NCBI GenBank assembly: GCA_030522415.1
Contig: CM060127.1
Coordinates: 775,001-839,000 of the forward strand
Reading direction: 5' to 3'
Length of the DNA stretch: 64,000 bases
Origin: Channallabes apus
Lineage: Eukaryota > Chordata > Actinopteri > Siluriformes > Clariidae
The translations under genes were made by a program, and so were the position numbers. Positions 21,010 through 31,745 of this stretch are shown here, piece after piece (the first letter of the stretch is position 1; each line of letters starts with the position of its first letter). Below the pieces are notes generated by a model. That model ran no database searches and had not been told where the DNA came from. It saw nothing but the letters and a program-made list of their open reading frames with translations.

Positions 21010-21356
21010 CTCTGGATTATCTCTCCAGAGCTCATTTAATATACTAATGTCTTTTTCTATGTCTCTGGATTATCTCTCCAGAGCTCATGCAGCTTCTGCC
21101 CTCATGCGCAAATACCTCTATTCAACTCTGCCAGATCTCACTTAAAAGATGTTCCAGGAGTGATATAGCTGTATTTGTCACCACAGGCAAGAAGCTATTC
21201 TATCTTCTACGTCTCTGGATTATTTCTCCGGAGCTCATGTAACTTCCGCCCTCATGTGCAAGCACGTCTATCCAACTCTGCCAGATTCCATTTAAGGAAT
21301 GTTCCAGGAGTGGTATAGCCACACTTGCCACCACAGGCAGGAAGTTATTCTACTTA
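21010..21356 (-). repeat. Direct duplication with three CTCTGGA...TCCAGAG stem-loops
   Basis: 21060-21208 and 21209-21356 are two diverged copies of a 148-bp unit. The stem-loop CTCTGGA-7 nt-TCCAGAG occurs at 21010-21030, 21063-21083 and (with one wobble pair) 21213-21233. It lies in the presumed leader upstream of gag, where retroviruses keep packaging and dimerisation signals. Confidence 0.6.
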
Positions 21357-21523
21357 TGTTAATATTTAAATTTTAATTAATTACTTTCAATTGTGCATGT
21401 ATATATGTATGTCTAAATAACACAATACAGTGTGGAATACAGTATCTAAACTAAATATATTTAATTATTTATATCCAATTATATGTATATACAATATTTA
21501 ACAGTATTTATAATTTATGTTAC

Positions 21524-22130
21524 TGTCATGGCTCCTGAGCTCAGAAGTAGGACACAAGATGCAGGGTGCGGTTTTTGTCTCGCCTTTATTTCAGACAGGA
21601 GAAAAGAACAGAAAAAACACACGCGAGGCCGATTAACTGGTGGGCTTTCTTAACAGAAAATAACTCTGCCTGAGCCGGGTCTGCAGGCGGGAAGCCGGAG
21701 GTGCACCTTTGCTGTGCAGATAAAAGTCTAAACACAAAAAAGCACGCTTTAACAAAAACGCCACCTGTCCAGGCGATCGCGTAACCCACTGACAGTGGTC
21801 AAGACTCCACTGAACGTCCTCAGCGTACGCTGGCCCGGTCCCTGCAGACACCGCTTAGTCCTGGGAGGCAAAGAGAAGAAGCATAGATAAACACCAAGTT
21901 TAGCTTTGAGCAACAAACACATTAACCTAAGTAACACAACAGTGATCGGACAGGGACCTACGGGTTCGGCTGGTTTAAATAGTGACACACAGGGGACAGA
22001 CAGGTGCAACTCATTTGACAACACAGGGAGACATACCAACGTAGACACACTAGGGGGCGACAAGGTTACGGCTCAGTAGTCCGGGGAACTAGATCTTCTT
22101 CCCTGGGACCGTGGTGGCACAGGTGTGACA
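21524..22130 (-). repeat. Gypsy 3' LTR
   Basis: Starts TGTCAC and ends TGACA in element orientation (plus strand TGTCATGG...GTGTGACA). Next to it on the internal side is a purine-rich tract (TGGGGGTGGGGGTAC in element orientation), the likely polypurine tract. Confidence 0.95.
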
Positions 22131-22316
22131 GTACCCCCACCCCCAGGACCGGCCTCCCGAGGGGGGCGAGGACGCCCTCTTCGCTCATGTGGAGAGGGTC
22201 GGGATGGCCCGCCCGAGTGAGGAGGTCGGCGGGGGGGGCGACCCGGGGGTCGAGGAGCCGGGCGATCCGGCCGTGCTAGGTGGTATGTTGTGATGAGCTC
22301 AGGGCTTAAGATGTCC

Positions 22317-25300
22317 TTAGCGGGGACCCAACTCCTCTCCTCCGGGCCGTATCCCTCCCACTCGACGAGATATTGCAGGGTCCCCCCCTCTCCTGCATGA
22401 GTCTAATAGTTTCGTTACCTTGAACGCCGGGGCGCCCCCGATCTCCACTGCCCCAGGGAGCGAGGGCTCCGCCTGGCCCTCGTCTAGGGGTCCCCGAACC
22501 ACTGGCCTGAGAAGGGAGATGTGGAAAACAGGGTGAATGCGCATATGACTAGGAAGCTGTAATTTGAAGGAAACAGGATTGATTTGAGACAGAATAGGGA
22601 AAGGACCAATGTACTTGGGGGATAGCTTACGACAGGGAAGGTGGAGGTGAAGGTCCCGTGTCGAGAGCCATACCCGATCGCCTACCTGGAGCGGGGGGCT
22701 TTCCCCTCGTCGTTTGTCTGCAAATTTTTTGAAGCGAGCTACTGCTTGTGAAATTTTTGTATGTGCGTCCCCCCAGACTGTTTCCGCTCGTTTAAACCAC
22801 TCATCCACCACGGGCACATCGGTGGGGGTGGCATCCCACGGACAGAGCGGAGGCTGATGCCCTAGTACACATTGAAACGGCGTTAGGCCGGTAGCGGAGT
22901 GGTATAACGAATTTTGTGCGTATTCTGCCCAGATTAAACAGTCCGCCCATTCGTGTTGTCTACTGCTACAGTATGCGCGGAGGTACCTCCCAAGTTCTTG
23001 GACAGCCCGCTCTGCCTGTCCGTTTGACTCGGGGTGATAGCCCGACGTTAGGCTAACTGTGGTCCCCAATTTCTGGAAGAAAGCTTTCCAGACCTTGGCG
23101 ATAAATTGGGGACCCCGATCTGAAACAATGTCCTCCGGGATGCCATAGCAGCGAAACACTGTTTCGAATAGGGTTTCTGCCACCTGGAGCGCTGACGGGA
23201 GGGAGCCAAATGGAATGAAGCGACAGCCCTTAGAAAACCGATCGATCACCACCAATATCGTAGTGTACCCCTTTGATACCGGCAGGTCCGTCACAAAGTC
23301 TACAGCTATGTGTGACCACGGTCTGCTTGGAGTAGGTAGGGGTGTTCATTTCCCAACTGGCAACCCACGCGGCTGTTTCGTGGTTGCACAGACTGAGCAT
23401 GATAACACGACTGTTCTCACGGTCTCCCGCATCCCTGGCCACCAGTATTTTTGAGTTAGAAGTTTTAAAGTGCGAGTAATACCTGGATGCCCTGAAGCTG
23501 GGCTAGTGTGGGCCTCTATGGTAACGCGTTCATGCAGCGAGGCTGGGACAAACGTTCGAGCGGGGGGGCAGCCGGCCGGTATGGAACGATTGTCCCGCGC
23601 CCACCGCTTAATCTCATCATCGATATCCCACTGCATGGGCGCGACAACCATAGAGGCGGGCAGAATGGTTACTGGGTCCAAGTTAGACTGAGGTGTGGGA
23701 TAGTAACGGGACAAGGCGTCTGCCTTCTTATTCTTGGACCCGGGCCGATAGGTGATTTGGAAGCGGAAGCGCGTGAAGAACAGTGCCCACCGGGCTTGGC
23801 GAGTGTTTAATCTTTTAGCTTGTTGGATGTATTCTAAATTTCGATGATCGGTTAGTACAACGAAAGGGTGTCTGGCTCCCTCTAGCCAGTGACGCCACTC
23901 CTCTAACGCCGCTTTTACTGCGAGTAGCTCTCTATTCCCAATGTCATAATTTCGCTCGGCAGGTGTCAGTTTGCGAGAAAAGAATGCACAGGGGTGGAGT
24001 TTCTCGGGTTGACCTTGGCGTTGGGATAGCACCGCGCCTATTCCTACTTCCGAGGCGTCAACTTCAATGACAAACGGTCTCTCGGGATCAGGTAGCCGTA
24101 ACACAGGGGCTGTAGTGAACGCGCTCTTAAGTCTTAGGAAGGCTCTTCGCGCCTCCGCGGAAAACGCGCCTAATCGCTGTGGCTTCCCCTTGAGTAGTTT
24201 AGTGAGTGGTGCTGCGATCGTACTAAAGTTTCGAATGAAACGCCGGTAAAAATTGGCGAACCCGAGAAAACTCTGTAGCGCCTTTACTGCTTTGGGTTCG
24301 GGCCATTGTGTTACCGCCTCCACCTTGCACGCCTCCATCTCGACCCCCCGTGGCCCTATACGATAGCCGAGGAATGCGATCTCCTCCTTGTGGAATGCGC
24401 ATTTCTCAGCCTTCGCGTAGAGCCTGTGTGCACGCAGACGACGCAGAACGGCTGTTACATGGCGGACGTGCTCGGAATATGACCGCGAGTATATTAGGAT
24501 ATCATCTAAGTATACTATCACAAAACGGTTGAACATATCCCTAAACACGTCGTTCATGAACCCCTGAAACACCGCAGGTGCGTTTACCAATCCATAAGCC
24601 ATCACGTTGTACTGGTAATGGCCTGATGTAGTGCTAAACGCAGTCTTCCATTCATCGCCCTTACGCACACGAACGAGGTTGTAAGCGCTGCGGAGGTCGA
24701 GTTTAGTAAAGATGGAGGCACCTCGGAGTTGGTCGATAGCGGCCGGTACCAGCGGCAGTGGGTGCTTATACTTTACTGTTACTGCATTTAAACCTCTGTA
24801 ATCTATGCATGGCCTGAGGCCCCCGCCTTTCTTTTCTATAAAAAAGAAACCTGCCGAAGCGGGGGAAGTGGATCTGCTGATGAGCCCCTGCCGAAGAGCC
24901 TCCTCCACGTATTCCTCCATTGCACTGGTTTCCTCCAGGGACAATGGGTAAATACGCGAGCAAGGCGGTGTTTTCCCCGGCAGGAGCTCAATCGCGCAGT
25001 CCCACGGACGACGAGGGGGAAGTCGCGCTGCTGCCCTAACACTAAACACATCTCGAAACTGCGCATACTCTGATGGCACTGTAGTTGACACTTGGGCACG
25101 CGGGCTCTCGATACTGGTGGTTTGGACCGTCAATGATAACGGTTGACAATATTTGGCGCATCTAGGGGACCAGGACGTGATGCGCTGGTTAGTCCAATTA
25201 AAATTCGGGTTGTGAAAACTGAGCCATGGGAGTCCCCGCATGACGAACTGATCAGATCGAGGAAGCACATAGAATTTTATTTCCTCGGTGTGACCGGGGA

Positions 25301-26468
25301 AAGTTAACCGCAGTGGCGCAGAGATTAATGTAACTGGCGATTGTTTTAAGTGTTGGCCATCTAGAGCTTTTATCGATATCGGGTATGGAAGCTTCGACAT
25401 AGGAGCTCGCAGCGAGGAAAGTAGAGTGGATGAGATGAAGTTCCCAGCCGACCCGGAATCTATTAGGGGTAAAACAGACAGGGTAAAATTATTATATGAT
25501 AATGCAGCTTGTAAACAAAAAGGTATGTGAGTGCGTGATGGAGTGTAGCTGGTTACTTTAAGTAACGGACAGGACCGCACTTGATGATGTTCCCCCCCAC
25601 AGTACAAGCAGAGTCCCGCGGACATGCGCCGGGATCTTTCCGTGGCTGAGAGACGAGAGGAGCCGACGTCCATCGGCTCCGATGAGGTGTCTTCGCGGGG
25701 ATTTAAAGGCGGGGGGTGGAAAACTTCCCTTCGGCGGGGTTCAGGTCGCTTGAGGGAGGGGCGAGGTGCTGAGCGTCGTTGCTGTGCCCGCATGTGTTGG
25801 TCCAGTTTTATCGCTAGCGCGATGCACCCTTCCAGTGACAGCTCTGCATCCCGGCACGCAAGCTCCAGCTGAATATCCGGGCTGAGTCCATCCCGAAAGC
25901 GTGCGAGCAGACTCCGCTCGCACCATCCGCTCTCTGCGGCCAGAACCTGAAACCGGACCGCATACTCCGCCACTGGATTGTTGCCCTGCCTGATCCGCAT
26001 CAGTTGCTGTTCTCCGGATCGTCCCTGGTCGGGGTGGTCAAATACCGCACGCAGAGCCTCTATGAAGCGGTGGTATCGCGACGTCGTCACCCCTCCTGCG
26101 TTCCATACCGCGGTGGCCCAATCTAGGGCTTTTCCCGAGAGCTGCTGGGTAATAAAACTGACCTTTTGGAGATCCGTCATGTTTGGAAACTCCGCCAGGT
26201 ACAGTTCGCATGCTAATAGGAAGCGTTTGCATCCCTCGGGATCTCCCGTGTACCTCTCAGGTGGTGCTGGGCGGGGCGGTGAAGGTGCTGCGGTGGTAGG
26301 TGTGGGTCGGGCGGAGGCCAGTTGGCCGACACTACAGGCGAGGTCATGCACAGCCCGCGCCAGGCTGTCGATCTCCCTTTGTTGGTCTCGAAGAAAGGCG
26401 TGCATGCTGGCACGGTCATCCGGCAGCGGGACCCCTGCTGCGTCCATAAAGGTCCGATCATCTGTCAT
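22317..26468 (-). pseudogene. Gypsy gag-pol polyprotein with chromodomain
   Basis: One frame runs from ATG at 26468 to 22317. Gag core starts near 26300 (PERYTGDPEGCKRFL), with a CCHC knuckle CLYCGGEHHQVRSC near 25610. Protease is LIDSGSAGNF near 25450. RT has RPCIDYRGLN near 24800 and YLDDILIYS near 24510. RNase H has VIEVDASEVGIGAVL near 24050. Integrase has its H-H/C-C zinc site near 23490-23380, VVIDRFSKG near 23240, SDRGPQF near 23115 and ESNGQAERA near 23020, then the GPF region ([10 protein letters not shown]). A chromodomain ([10 protein letters not shown]...) begins near 22430. Defects are an in-frame TGA at 23346-23348 inside integrase and a one-base gain in a G7 run near 22387 that breaks the chromodomain. 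Chromodomains steer integration to marked chromatin in this group. Confidence 0.93.
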
Positions 26469-27069
26469 GGCTCCTGAGCTCAGAAGTAGGACACAAGATG
26501 CAGGGTGCGGTTTTAGTCTCGCCTTTATTTCAGACAGGAGAAAAGAACAGAAAAAACACACGCGAGGCCGATTAACTGGTGGGCTTTCTTAACAGAAAAT
26601 AACTCTCCCTGAGCCGGGTCTGCAGGCGGGAAGCCGGAGGTGCACCTTTGCTGTGCAGATAAAAGTCTAAACACAAAAAAGCACGCTTTAACAAAAACGC
26701 CACCTGTCCAGGCGATCGCGTAACCCACTGACAGTGGTCAAGACTCCACTGAACGTCCTCAGCGTACGCTGGCCCGGTCCCTGCAGACACCGCTTAGTCC
26801 TGGGAGGCAAAGAGAAGAAGCATAGATAAACACCAAGTTTAGCTTTGAGCAACAAACACATTAACCTAAGTAACACAACAGTGATCGGACAGGGACCTAC
26901 GGGTTCGGCTGGTTTAAATAGTGACACACAGGGGACAGACAGGTGCAACTCATTTGACAACACAGGGAGACATACCAACGTAGACACACTAGGGGGCGAC
27001 AAGGTTACGGCTCAGTAGTCCGGGGAACTAGATCTTCTTCCCTGGGACCGTGGTGGCACAGGTGTGACA
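26463..27069 (-). repeat. Gypsy 5' LTR, containing the gag start codon
   Basis: Identical in length to the 3' LTR. The gag ATG (26468-26466) lies six bases inside the LTR end, and the coding sequence continues straight into the internal region. No tRNA primer site starting TGG is seen after the LTR. Confidence 0.9.
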
Positions 27070-27074
27070 GTTAC

Positions 27075-27368
27075 ATTTCTCTTTCTGGTTTTTCATTCAC
27101 TTTCTAGCCGTACACGTTCCACAATTCAACAACACAATTACGCTTATACATCATACATTATACAAATCACGACTCACAAAATTGCAATCACAAATCAACA
27201 CTATCTATTCTAATTTTCTAACCATGCATTTCCCCACCAGCCACCTGATCAGGAATTTCCACCTGTCACCCTAGCCCTGCTAAAGGAATTTTCCAGTCCC
27301 TAGAGCAGCGGTTCTACAGGAATTTTCCGCTGGAATTTTCTCACTCGCCCCGTTCAGACCTACCTATC
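27075..27368 (-). other. Presumed ERV-A leader segment between Gypsy and ERV-B
   Basis: 294 bp are bounded by the GTTAC duplication of Gypsy and the ACGC duplication of ERV-B. No ORF. GGAATTTTCC-like words recur at 27290, 27322 and 27332; no known signal recognised. Confidence 0.4.
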
Positions 27369-27372
27369 ACGC

Positions 27373-27936
27373 TGTAGGATTACAAATTTATATAATGTTA
27401 AATCTAGCTTCCAACATAATAGTATATAAACTGAACAAGTTATGTACATTGGGTTTTACATTTCAAGGTAAAGTTGGTGACATTCTGAGAAGATACAAGT
27501 CTGGTAGCCCAGGTGTCAGAGACATTAACCATTTGTCTTTATGTACTTCCTGACCGCTGGGTAGGGTCCCAAAGTCAATGTGAATGCTAATCTCAAGGCC
27601 AGGCCGTGCCTTTGTCTCTATGATAATGTAAAGGTTTGGGGGATACTGTCAGGCTGATTAGATTAGCACCTATGCAATTGAAAGGCCACTGTTATGCTGA
27701 TGAGATCAGGGCTGGGGAACTTCCGTTACCAGGCTGCCTCCGGTACCACACTATGCTTTGTTTAGATTGTCTCCACCTTTTTGTATCCCTCCCTCTTGTA
27801 AAGTATAAACTCTCCAGAGCTGAGTTGTAAGAAAGACTTGGATGACTACAGCGACGCTCGGCGAGTTCTCAATAAAGAGTAACTTCTGCTTGAATGATAT
27901 CCCAACGTCTCCTGGTCTCTGAAAAAGTTCCCAACA
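27373..27936 (+). repeat. ERV-B 5' LTR
   Basis: Begins TGTAGG and ends CCCAACA. A TATA-like AGTATAAAC lies near 27803 and the polyadenylation signal AATAAA near 27871, giving a short R. Only one mismatch with the 3' LTR was noticed (ATGATAATG against ATTATAATG). Confidence 0.95.
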
Positions 27937-27940
27937 GTTT

Positions 27941-27958
27941 TGGTGCCGTGACCCGGAT
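27941..27958 (+). promoter_or_regulatory. ERV-B primer-binding site, tRNA-His type
   Basis: TGGTGCCGTGACCCGGAT starts four bases after the LTR. It matches the 3' end of vertebrate tRNA-His (complement TGGTGCCGTGACTCGGAT) at 17 of 18 positions. Confidence 0.85.
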
Positions 27959-28179
27959 AGAGCTCCTCACCTGAATCCAGATTGAAACTTCAAGCTCAAA
28001 GATCTGACTTCATTCCAGACTGAATCTTTTTGTACAACCAAGGGTTGGTGAGTGTCACTCTATCCAAAAGAACCTTTAAGACCAGTACAAATTTGTTATC
28101 CTCTGTGCCGTCAGAGAAGAGTTAACATACTGCTGTAGGGTTTGGTTAACTAAGTTATCCTCTAAAAATTTCTGTTTAG

Positions 28180-28340
28180 AGTGTTATCCTCTGTTCAGGC
28201 AGGGAAGATTAGCATTACGTGCTAATATTTGTGTGTTATCCTCTGTTCAGGCAAGGAAGATTAGCATTACGTGCTAATATTGTCTGTGTTATCCTCTGTT
28301 TTTGGCAGGGAAGATTAGCATTACGTGCTAATTTTTGTGT
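28180..28340 (+). repeat. ERV-B leader: three tandem units, each with an ATTAGCA-TTACG-TGCTAAT hairpin
   Basis: The 7-bp perfect stem with a TTACG loop occurs at 28208-28226, 28260-28278 and 28314-28332, each preceded by GTTATCCTCTGTT. A second repeated word, CTCTGTTGATCAGAGAAGTTT, occurs near 28344 and 28400 and is itself a stem (CTCTG...CAGAG). The position between primer site and gag is that of retroviral packaging and dimerisation elements. Confidence 0.75.
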
Positions 28341-28457
28341 TATCCTCTGTTGATCAGAGAAGTTTTGGTGTTTTGTGTGTGTTAACAAGCGTGACAAGCC
28401 TCTGTTGATCAGAGAAGTTTAGTGTTTTGATTGTGTGGTAACCAACAGATTCACAAA

Positions 28458-31400
28458 ATGTTTAAGAAGAATGCTAGACTGATCCCCACAACTAAAAAAG
28501 GTGGTCTTGCGACTCCTTCATGGTCTGATACTGAATTCAAATCACTGTTAGGAGTGCAAATGAATCTAATAGTTACTGAGGAAGTGAGACAAGACCTCAC
28601 TCAGAAGTATGAGATCCATCCAGACAAGACTTGGTCTGTAGATGAGTGCAAAAAGGTATTAGGAGCATGCATTCGTAAGAAAAATGTGAAGGGCATTATC
28701 TGCTGCCATAGAGAATTTGGTTTAATGCTAAGTACACGACAGTCACAGCGTATCTCGGAGTTAGAGGAACAGATCCAGGAGCTCCGTGCTAGAGTATCCT
28801 CTTTAACGAAGAAACTGAACCGCAACCAAGCTTCAGCAAGAACTGATGTGGATAAAGTTAATCAGTCTGATAACTATCCTGACTTACAAGCCTTCTTTGA
28901 CACAGATGTAGCAATCCAATCAGTAACTGATGTGCCTGTAGATTCAGTGAATGTATGTGGTGCTAGAAAGAGATCTCAGGGAATTGAGGGAATTGCAAGT
29001 GTTACTCCCAACTCTTCTGTTGTCCAAGTCCAAACTGTTACTAAATCACTAGGACCTAAGGATATAGAGAGACTATCCCAGAGCTTACCCTCAGCACGCA
29101 CTAATTTTTCTGAATTTAGAAGAGCTTTGATCAGTAAAATGCGTCTTTACAACATGTCATTAGAAGAAGTGACACAGCTGATGTCACAAATTCTAACTGA
29201 GTCTGAATTCAATTGTTTTGAGTCTGCTGTTACTTCGGAACTACAACATGCCAGTAAAAGTGATTTAAGAGAAGGTGTCTTGAAAATTCTTAAGAACATC
29301 ATGGGACCCAAGGTAGACTGGTCCAGGATTACTAACTGTGTGCAGAAGAAAGAGGAATCTGTAAATGAATACACTGAACGGTTTTGTCAGTCAGCTGTAA
29401 CTTACAGTGGAATAGTTGAGGATTCTGAAAGTGTGCTTGATGATAAGGGACCCCTAGTCCGCATCTGGTCAGATGGCCTTATAGCCGAGTACAGAAAAGC
29501 ATTGCCATTCCTAGATCTAACTTGGTCTACCATGACTCTCAGGAGTAATCTCGACAGGTTAGCTGCATGGGAAAGGGATGCTGATGTTAAGGCAAAGGTG
29601 AGAGTAGCAGCAGCTTCGTTTAGCACAACAGAGCAAGTCAATAGATGGCCTAAAAGAGAAGGCAAATGTAACTACTGTGGAAAACTGGGACATTGGAAGA
29701 AAGAGTGTAGGAAGAAGTTGCAATATGGTAGAAGAAATACTTTGCATAATTCTACTGCTTCTCAGCCTGCCTACAACCCTGAAGTAGTTCCGCTGTTGTC
29801 TACTGAAACTTTAGGACAGCTTGCTCAGGCTCTTCTAAGAGCACAAGAGGATCAGCAAAAAAAACTAATTGTTGGGGCTGTGAGTAGCTACCTTTCCCCT
29901 GTAATCCATCACAATGACAAAAGCACTTCTTCTCGTTGGGGAAATTGGTTAATGACCCTCACAGCCCCGAACATTGTTTTACAGCGTGCGTCAGTTACAA
30001 ACCCATCCACATGTATGATGTCTGCAATGACTGAAGTTGTGTTAGAGGATGATGGAGAAATGACTCACGACTGTGTTACACTTACATATGCACCTACAAG
30101 TGAAGTAGCCGAAACTCCAATAGAGAATGCAGAATTGGAGTTGTTTGTTGATGGTTCAGCTCAAGTTATTGAAGGCCATAAACGTGCAGGTTATGCAGTA
30201 ACTTCCATCACTGATGTGGTAGCTTCAGGTCGTCTTCCAGATCATTTTTCAGCTCAAGCTGCAGAACTAGTAGCCTTAACTAGAGCATGCACGCTAGCTT
30301 CAGGGTCAGTTCCAAATATCTACACTGATTCCAGGTATGCTTTTGGAGTAGTTCATGATTTTGGTGTCATTTGGCAAAGTAGACAGTTTCTAACTTCTGC
30401 TGGATCCCCCATTAAGCATGCTGGATTAGTGAAAGATCTAATGTTTGCCATGAAACTACCAAAGAAATTAGCTGTGATCAAAGTAAAAGCACATCTCACA
30501 ACTAATACTATGGAAGCTAAAGGTAATGCTCTTGCTGATGTAGCTGCTAAACAGGCTTGTTTCTATGCAACTGTACAAGTGTGTTCAGGTAGTACAGCAC
30601 AGAAGACCATTCTGCCTCCTGAATCGATCATTGATCTGTACAAAGACGTCCCTCTATATGAAGCATGGACATGGTTAGACAAAGGAGCCACAGTGGATTC
30701 ATCCGGCTGCTGGATCAAAGGGGGAAAGTATGTCGCTCCTGAATCACTGCTGCCATATTTGGCTCAACAAATCCACAATTTGGGTCACAGTGGTCCAGCG
30801 ACGATGAATCACAGGTTCGCAAATCAATGGTGGAATCCAAAATTCAGAATTGTAGCCATCGAAACCGTCAAGAGATGTGTTACATGTCAGAAAAATAATG
30901 ATGTGCCAGCAGTAACTACCGCAGCAACACATACCCCAGCTCCACCAGGACCATTTCGTCACTTGCAAGTTGATTACATATCGTTACCTCCTTGTAAAGG
31001 AAAAACTGACGTCTTGGTAGTAATAGACAAGTTCTCAAGATGGATAGAAGCTTATCCAACAGGACGTGCTACAGCTGCACATACTGCTAAATGTCTTGTT
31101 ACTGATTTCATTCCCAGATGGGGATTACCAGATTACATCGACTCAGATCAAGGAACACACTTCACAGGACAGGTAGTCAAGGAAGTGTCTAAAATGTTGA
31201 AGATTAAGTGGAATCTTCACTGTCCATACAGACCACAAGCATCAGGACAGGTTGAACGAGCAAACAGAACAATCAAAGCCAGGCTAAGCAAAATGCATCA
31301 GGAAGGAATACCATGGGTCGAAGCGCTTCCGGCGGTACTGTGTAGTATGAGAGCATCACCTAACAGATCAGTAGGACTGAGCCCTCATGAGATTATTACT

Positions 31401-31745
31401 GGACGTCCAATGCAAATGCCAGGTGTGATTGATCTTAGAAATGCTGACGTACACTTTGCTTCAGATGCCCTGATTGCTTACTGTGAAAACCTCACAAAGG
31501 CAGTACAAAGTGCCAGAGAGAGAGTTGAGTCGTGTTGGCAGACTCCACCAGAAGGTGGACACACAATCATCCCAGGTCAGTGGGTCATGATAAAATCATT
31601 TAGGAACAAGCCATTAGAGCCTAAGTGGCATGGACCACATCAAGTTCTGTTGATTACAGCAGCTGCAGTGTTGTGTCAGGGAAGGAAAACCTGGACTCAT
31701 GTGTCACACTGTAAAGTTGTTCCCCCACCTGCAGGGATCGGATAG
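28458..31745 (+). CDS. ERV-B Gag fused in frame to RNase H and integrase (protease and RT missing)
   Basis: The ATG at 28458 starts a 1095-residue open frame. Residues 1-95 are matrix-like. Near 28760 a coiled coil (ISELEEQIQELRARVSSL) follows, then a capsid-like helical part and a CCHC knuckle (CNYCGKLGHWKKEC, near 29670). Around 29950 the frame passes without a stop into the RT-RNase H connection (NPSTCM near 30003). RNase H shows FVDGSA (30150), AAELVAL (30265) and YTDSRY (30325). Integrase shows the zinc site (HNLGHSG, CVTCQK), LQVDYISL (30968), VVIDKFSRW, DSDQGTHF (31142) and ASGQVERANR (31240), then a C-terminal domain with GPHQVLL. No DTG/DSG protease box or YxDD box exists. Gag should be made, but the fused enzymes have no protease to release them. 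Confidence 0.9.
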   Translation: MFKKNARLIPTTKKGGLATPSWSDTEFKSLLGVQMNLIVTEEVRQDLTQKYEIHPDKTWSVDECKKVLGACIRKKNVKGIICCHREFGLMLSTRQSQRISELEEQIQELRARVSSLTKKLNRNQASARTDVDKVNQSDNYPDLQAFFDTDVAIQSVTDVPVDSVNVCGARKRSQGIEGIASVTPNSSVVQVQTVTKSLGPKDIERLSQSLPSARTNFSEFRRALISKMRLYNMSLEEVTQLMSQILTESEFNCFESAVTSELQHASKSDLREGVLKILKNIMGPKVDWSRITNCVQKKEESVNEYTERFCQSAVTYSGIVEDSESVLDDKGPLVRIWSDGLIAEYRKALPFLDLTWSTMTLRSNLDRLAAWERDADVKAKVRVAAASFSTTEQVNRWPKREGKCNYCGKLGHWKKECRKKLQYGRRNTLHNSTASQPAYNPEVVPLLSTETLGQLAQALLRAQEDQQKKLIVGAVSSYLSPVIHHNDKSTSSRWGNWLMTLTAPNIVLQRASVTNPSTCMMSAMTEVVLEDDGEMTHDCVTLTYAPTSEVAETPIENAELELFVDGSAQVIEGHKRAGYAVTSITDVVASGRLPDHFSAQAAELVALTRACTLASGSVPNIYTDSRYAFGVVHDFGVIWQSRQFLTSAGSPIKHAGLVKDLMFAMKLPKKLAVIKVKAHLTTNTMEAKGNALADVAAKQACFYATVQVCSGSTAQKTILPPESIIDLYKDVPLYEAWTWLDKGATVDSSGCWIKGGKYVAPESLLPYLAQQIHNLGHSGPATMNHRFANQWWNPKFRIVAIETVKRCVTCQKNNDVPAVTTAATHTPAPPGPFRHLQVDYISLPPCKGKTDVLVVIDKFSRWIEAYPTGRATAAHTAKCLVTDFIPRWGLPDYIDSDQGTHFTGQVVKEVSKMLKIKWNLHCPYRPQASGQVERANRTIKARLSKMHQEGIPWVEALPAVLCSMRASPNRSVGLSPHEIITGRPMQMPGVIDLRNADVHFASDALIAYCENLTKAVQSARERVESCWQTPPEGGHTIIPGQWVMIKSFRNKPLEPKWHGPHQVLLITAAAVLCQGRKTWTHVSHCKVVPPPAGIG

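Larger units (their letters stand above)
20031..21518 (-). other. Presumed ERV-A leader segment between L2-1 and the Gypsy insertion
   Basis: About 1.5 kb lies between two inserted elements and in line with the provirus. It holds one ORF (20593-20997) and, just upstream of it, a 150-bp direct duplication with stem-loops. The remainder (20031-20590 and 21357-21518) is AT-rich with no recognisable feature. Assignment to ERV-A is by position only. Confidence 0.45.
21524..27069 (-). mobile_element. Young chromodomain-type Ty3/Gypsy LTR retrotransposon
   Basis: Two 607-bp LTRs (21524-22130, 26463-27069) differ at about two positions by eye, and GTTAC flanks the element on both sides (21519-21523, 27070-27074). 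Between them one long gag-pol frame encodes gag with a knuckle, protease, RT, RNase H, integrase and a chromodomain, in the order of chromodomain Gypsy elements. It lies within the ERV-A leader. LTR identity means recent insertion. The coding frame has one stop and one G-run frameshift. Confidence 0.95.

Noticed and set aside
21586..22063. Short frames repeated at 21.6-22.06 and 26.5-27.0 kb
   Set aside because: They are the same LTR sequence twice; no protein expected.
27636..27830. 64-codon frame repeated at 33910-34104
   Set aside because: Part of the two ERV-B LTRs (U3), not a gene.
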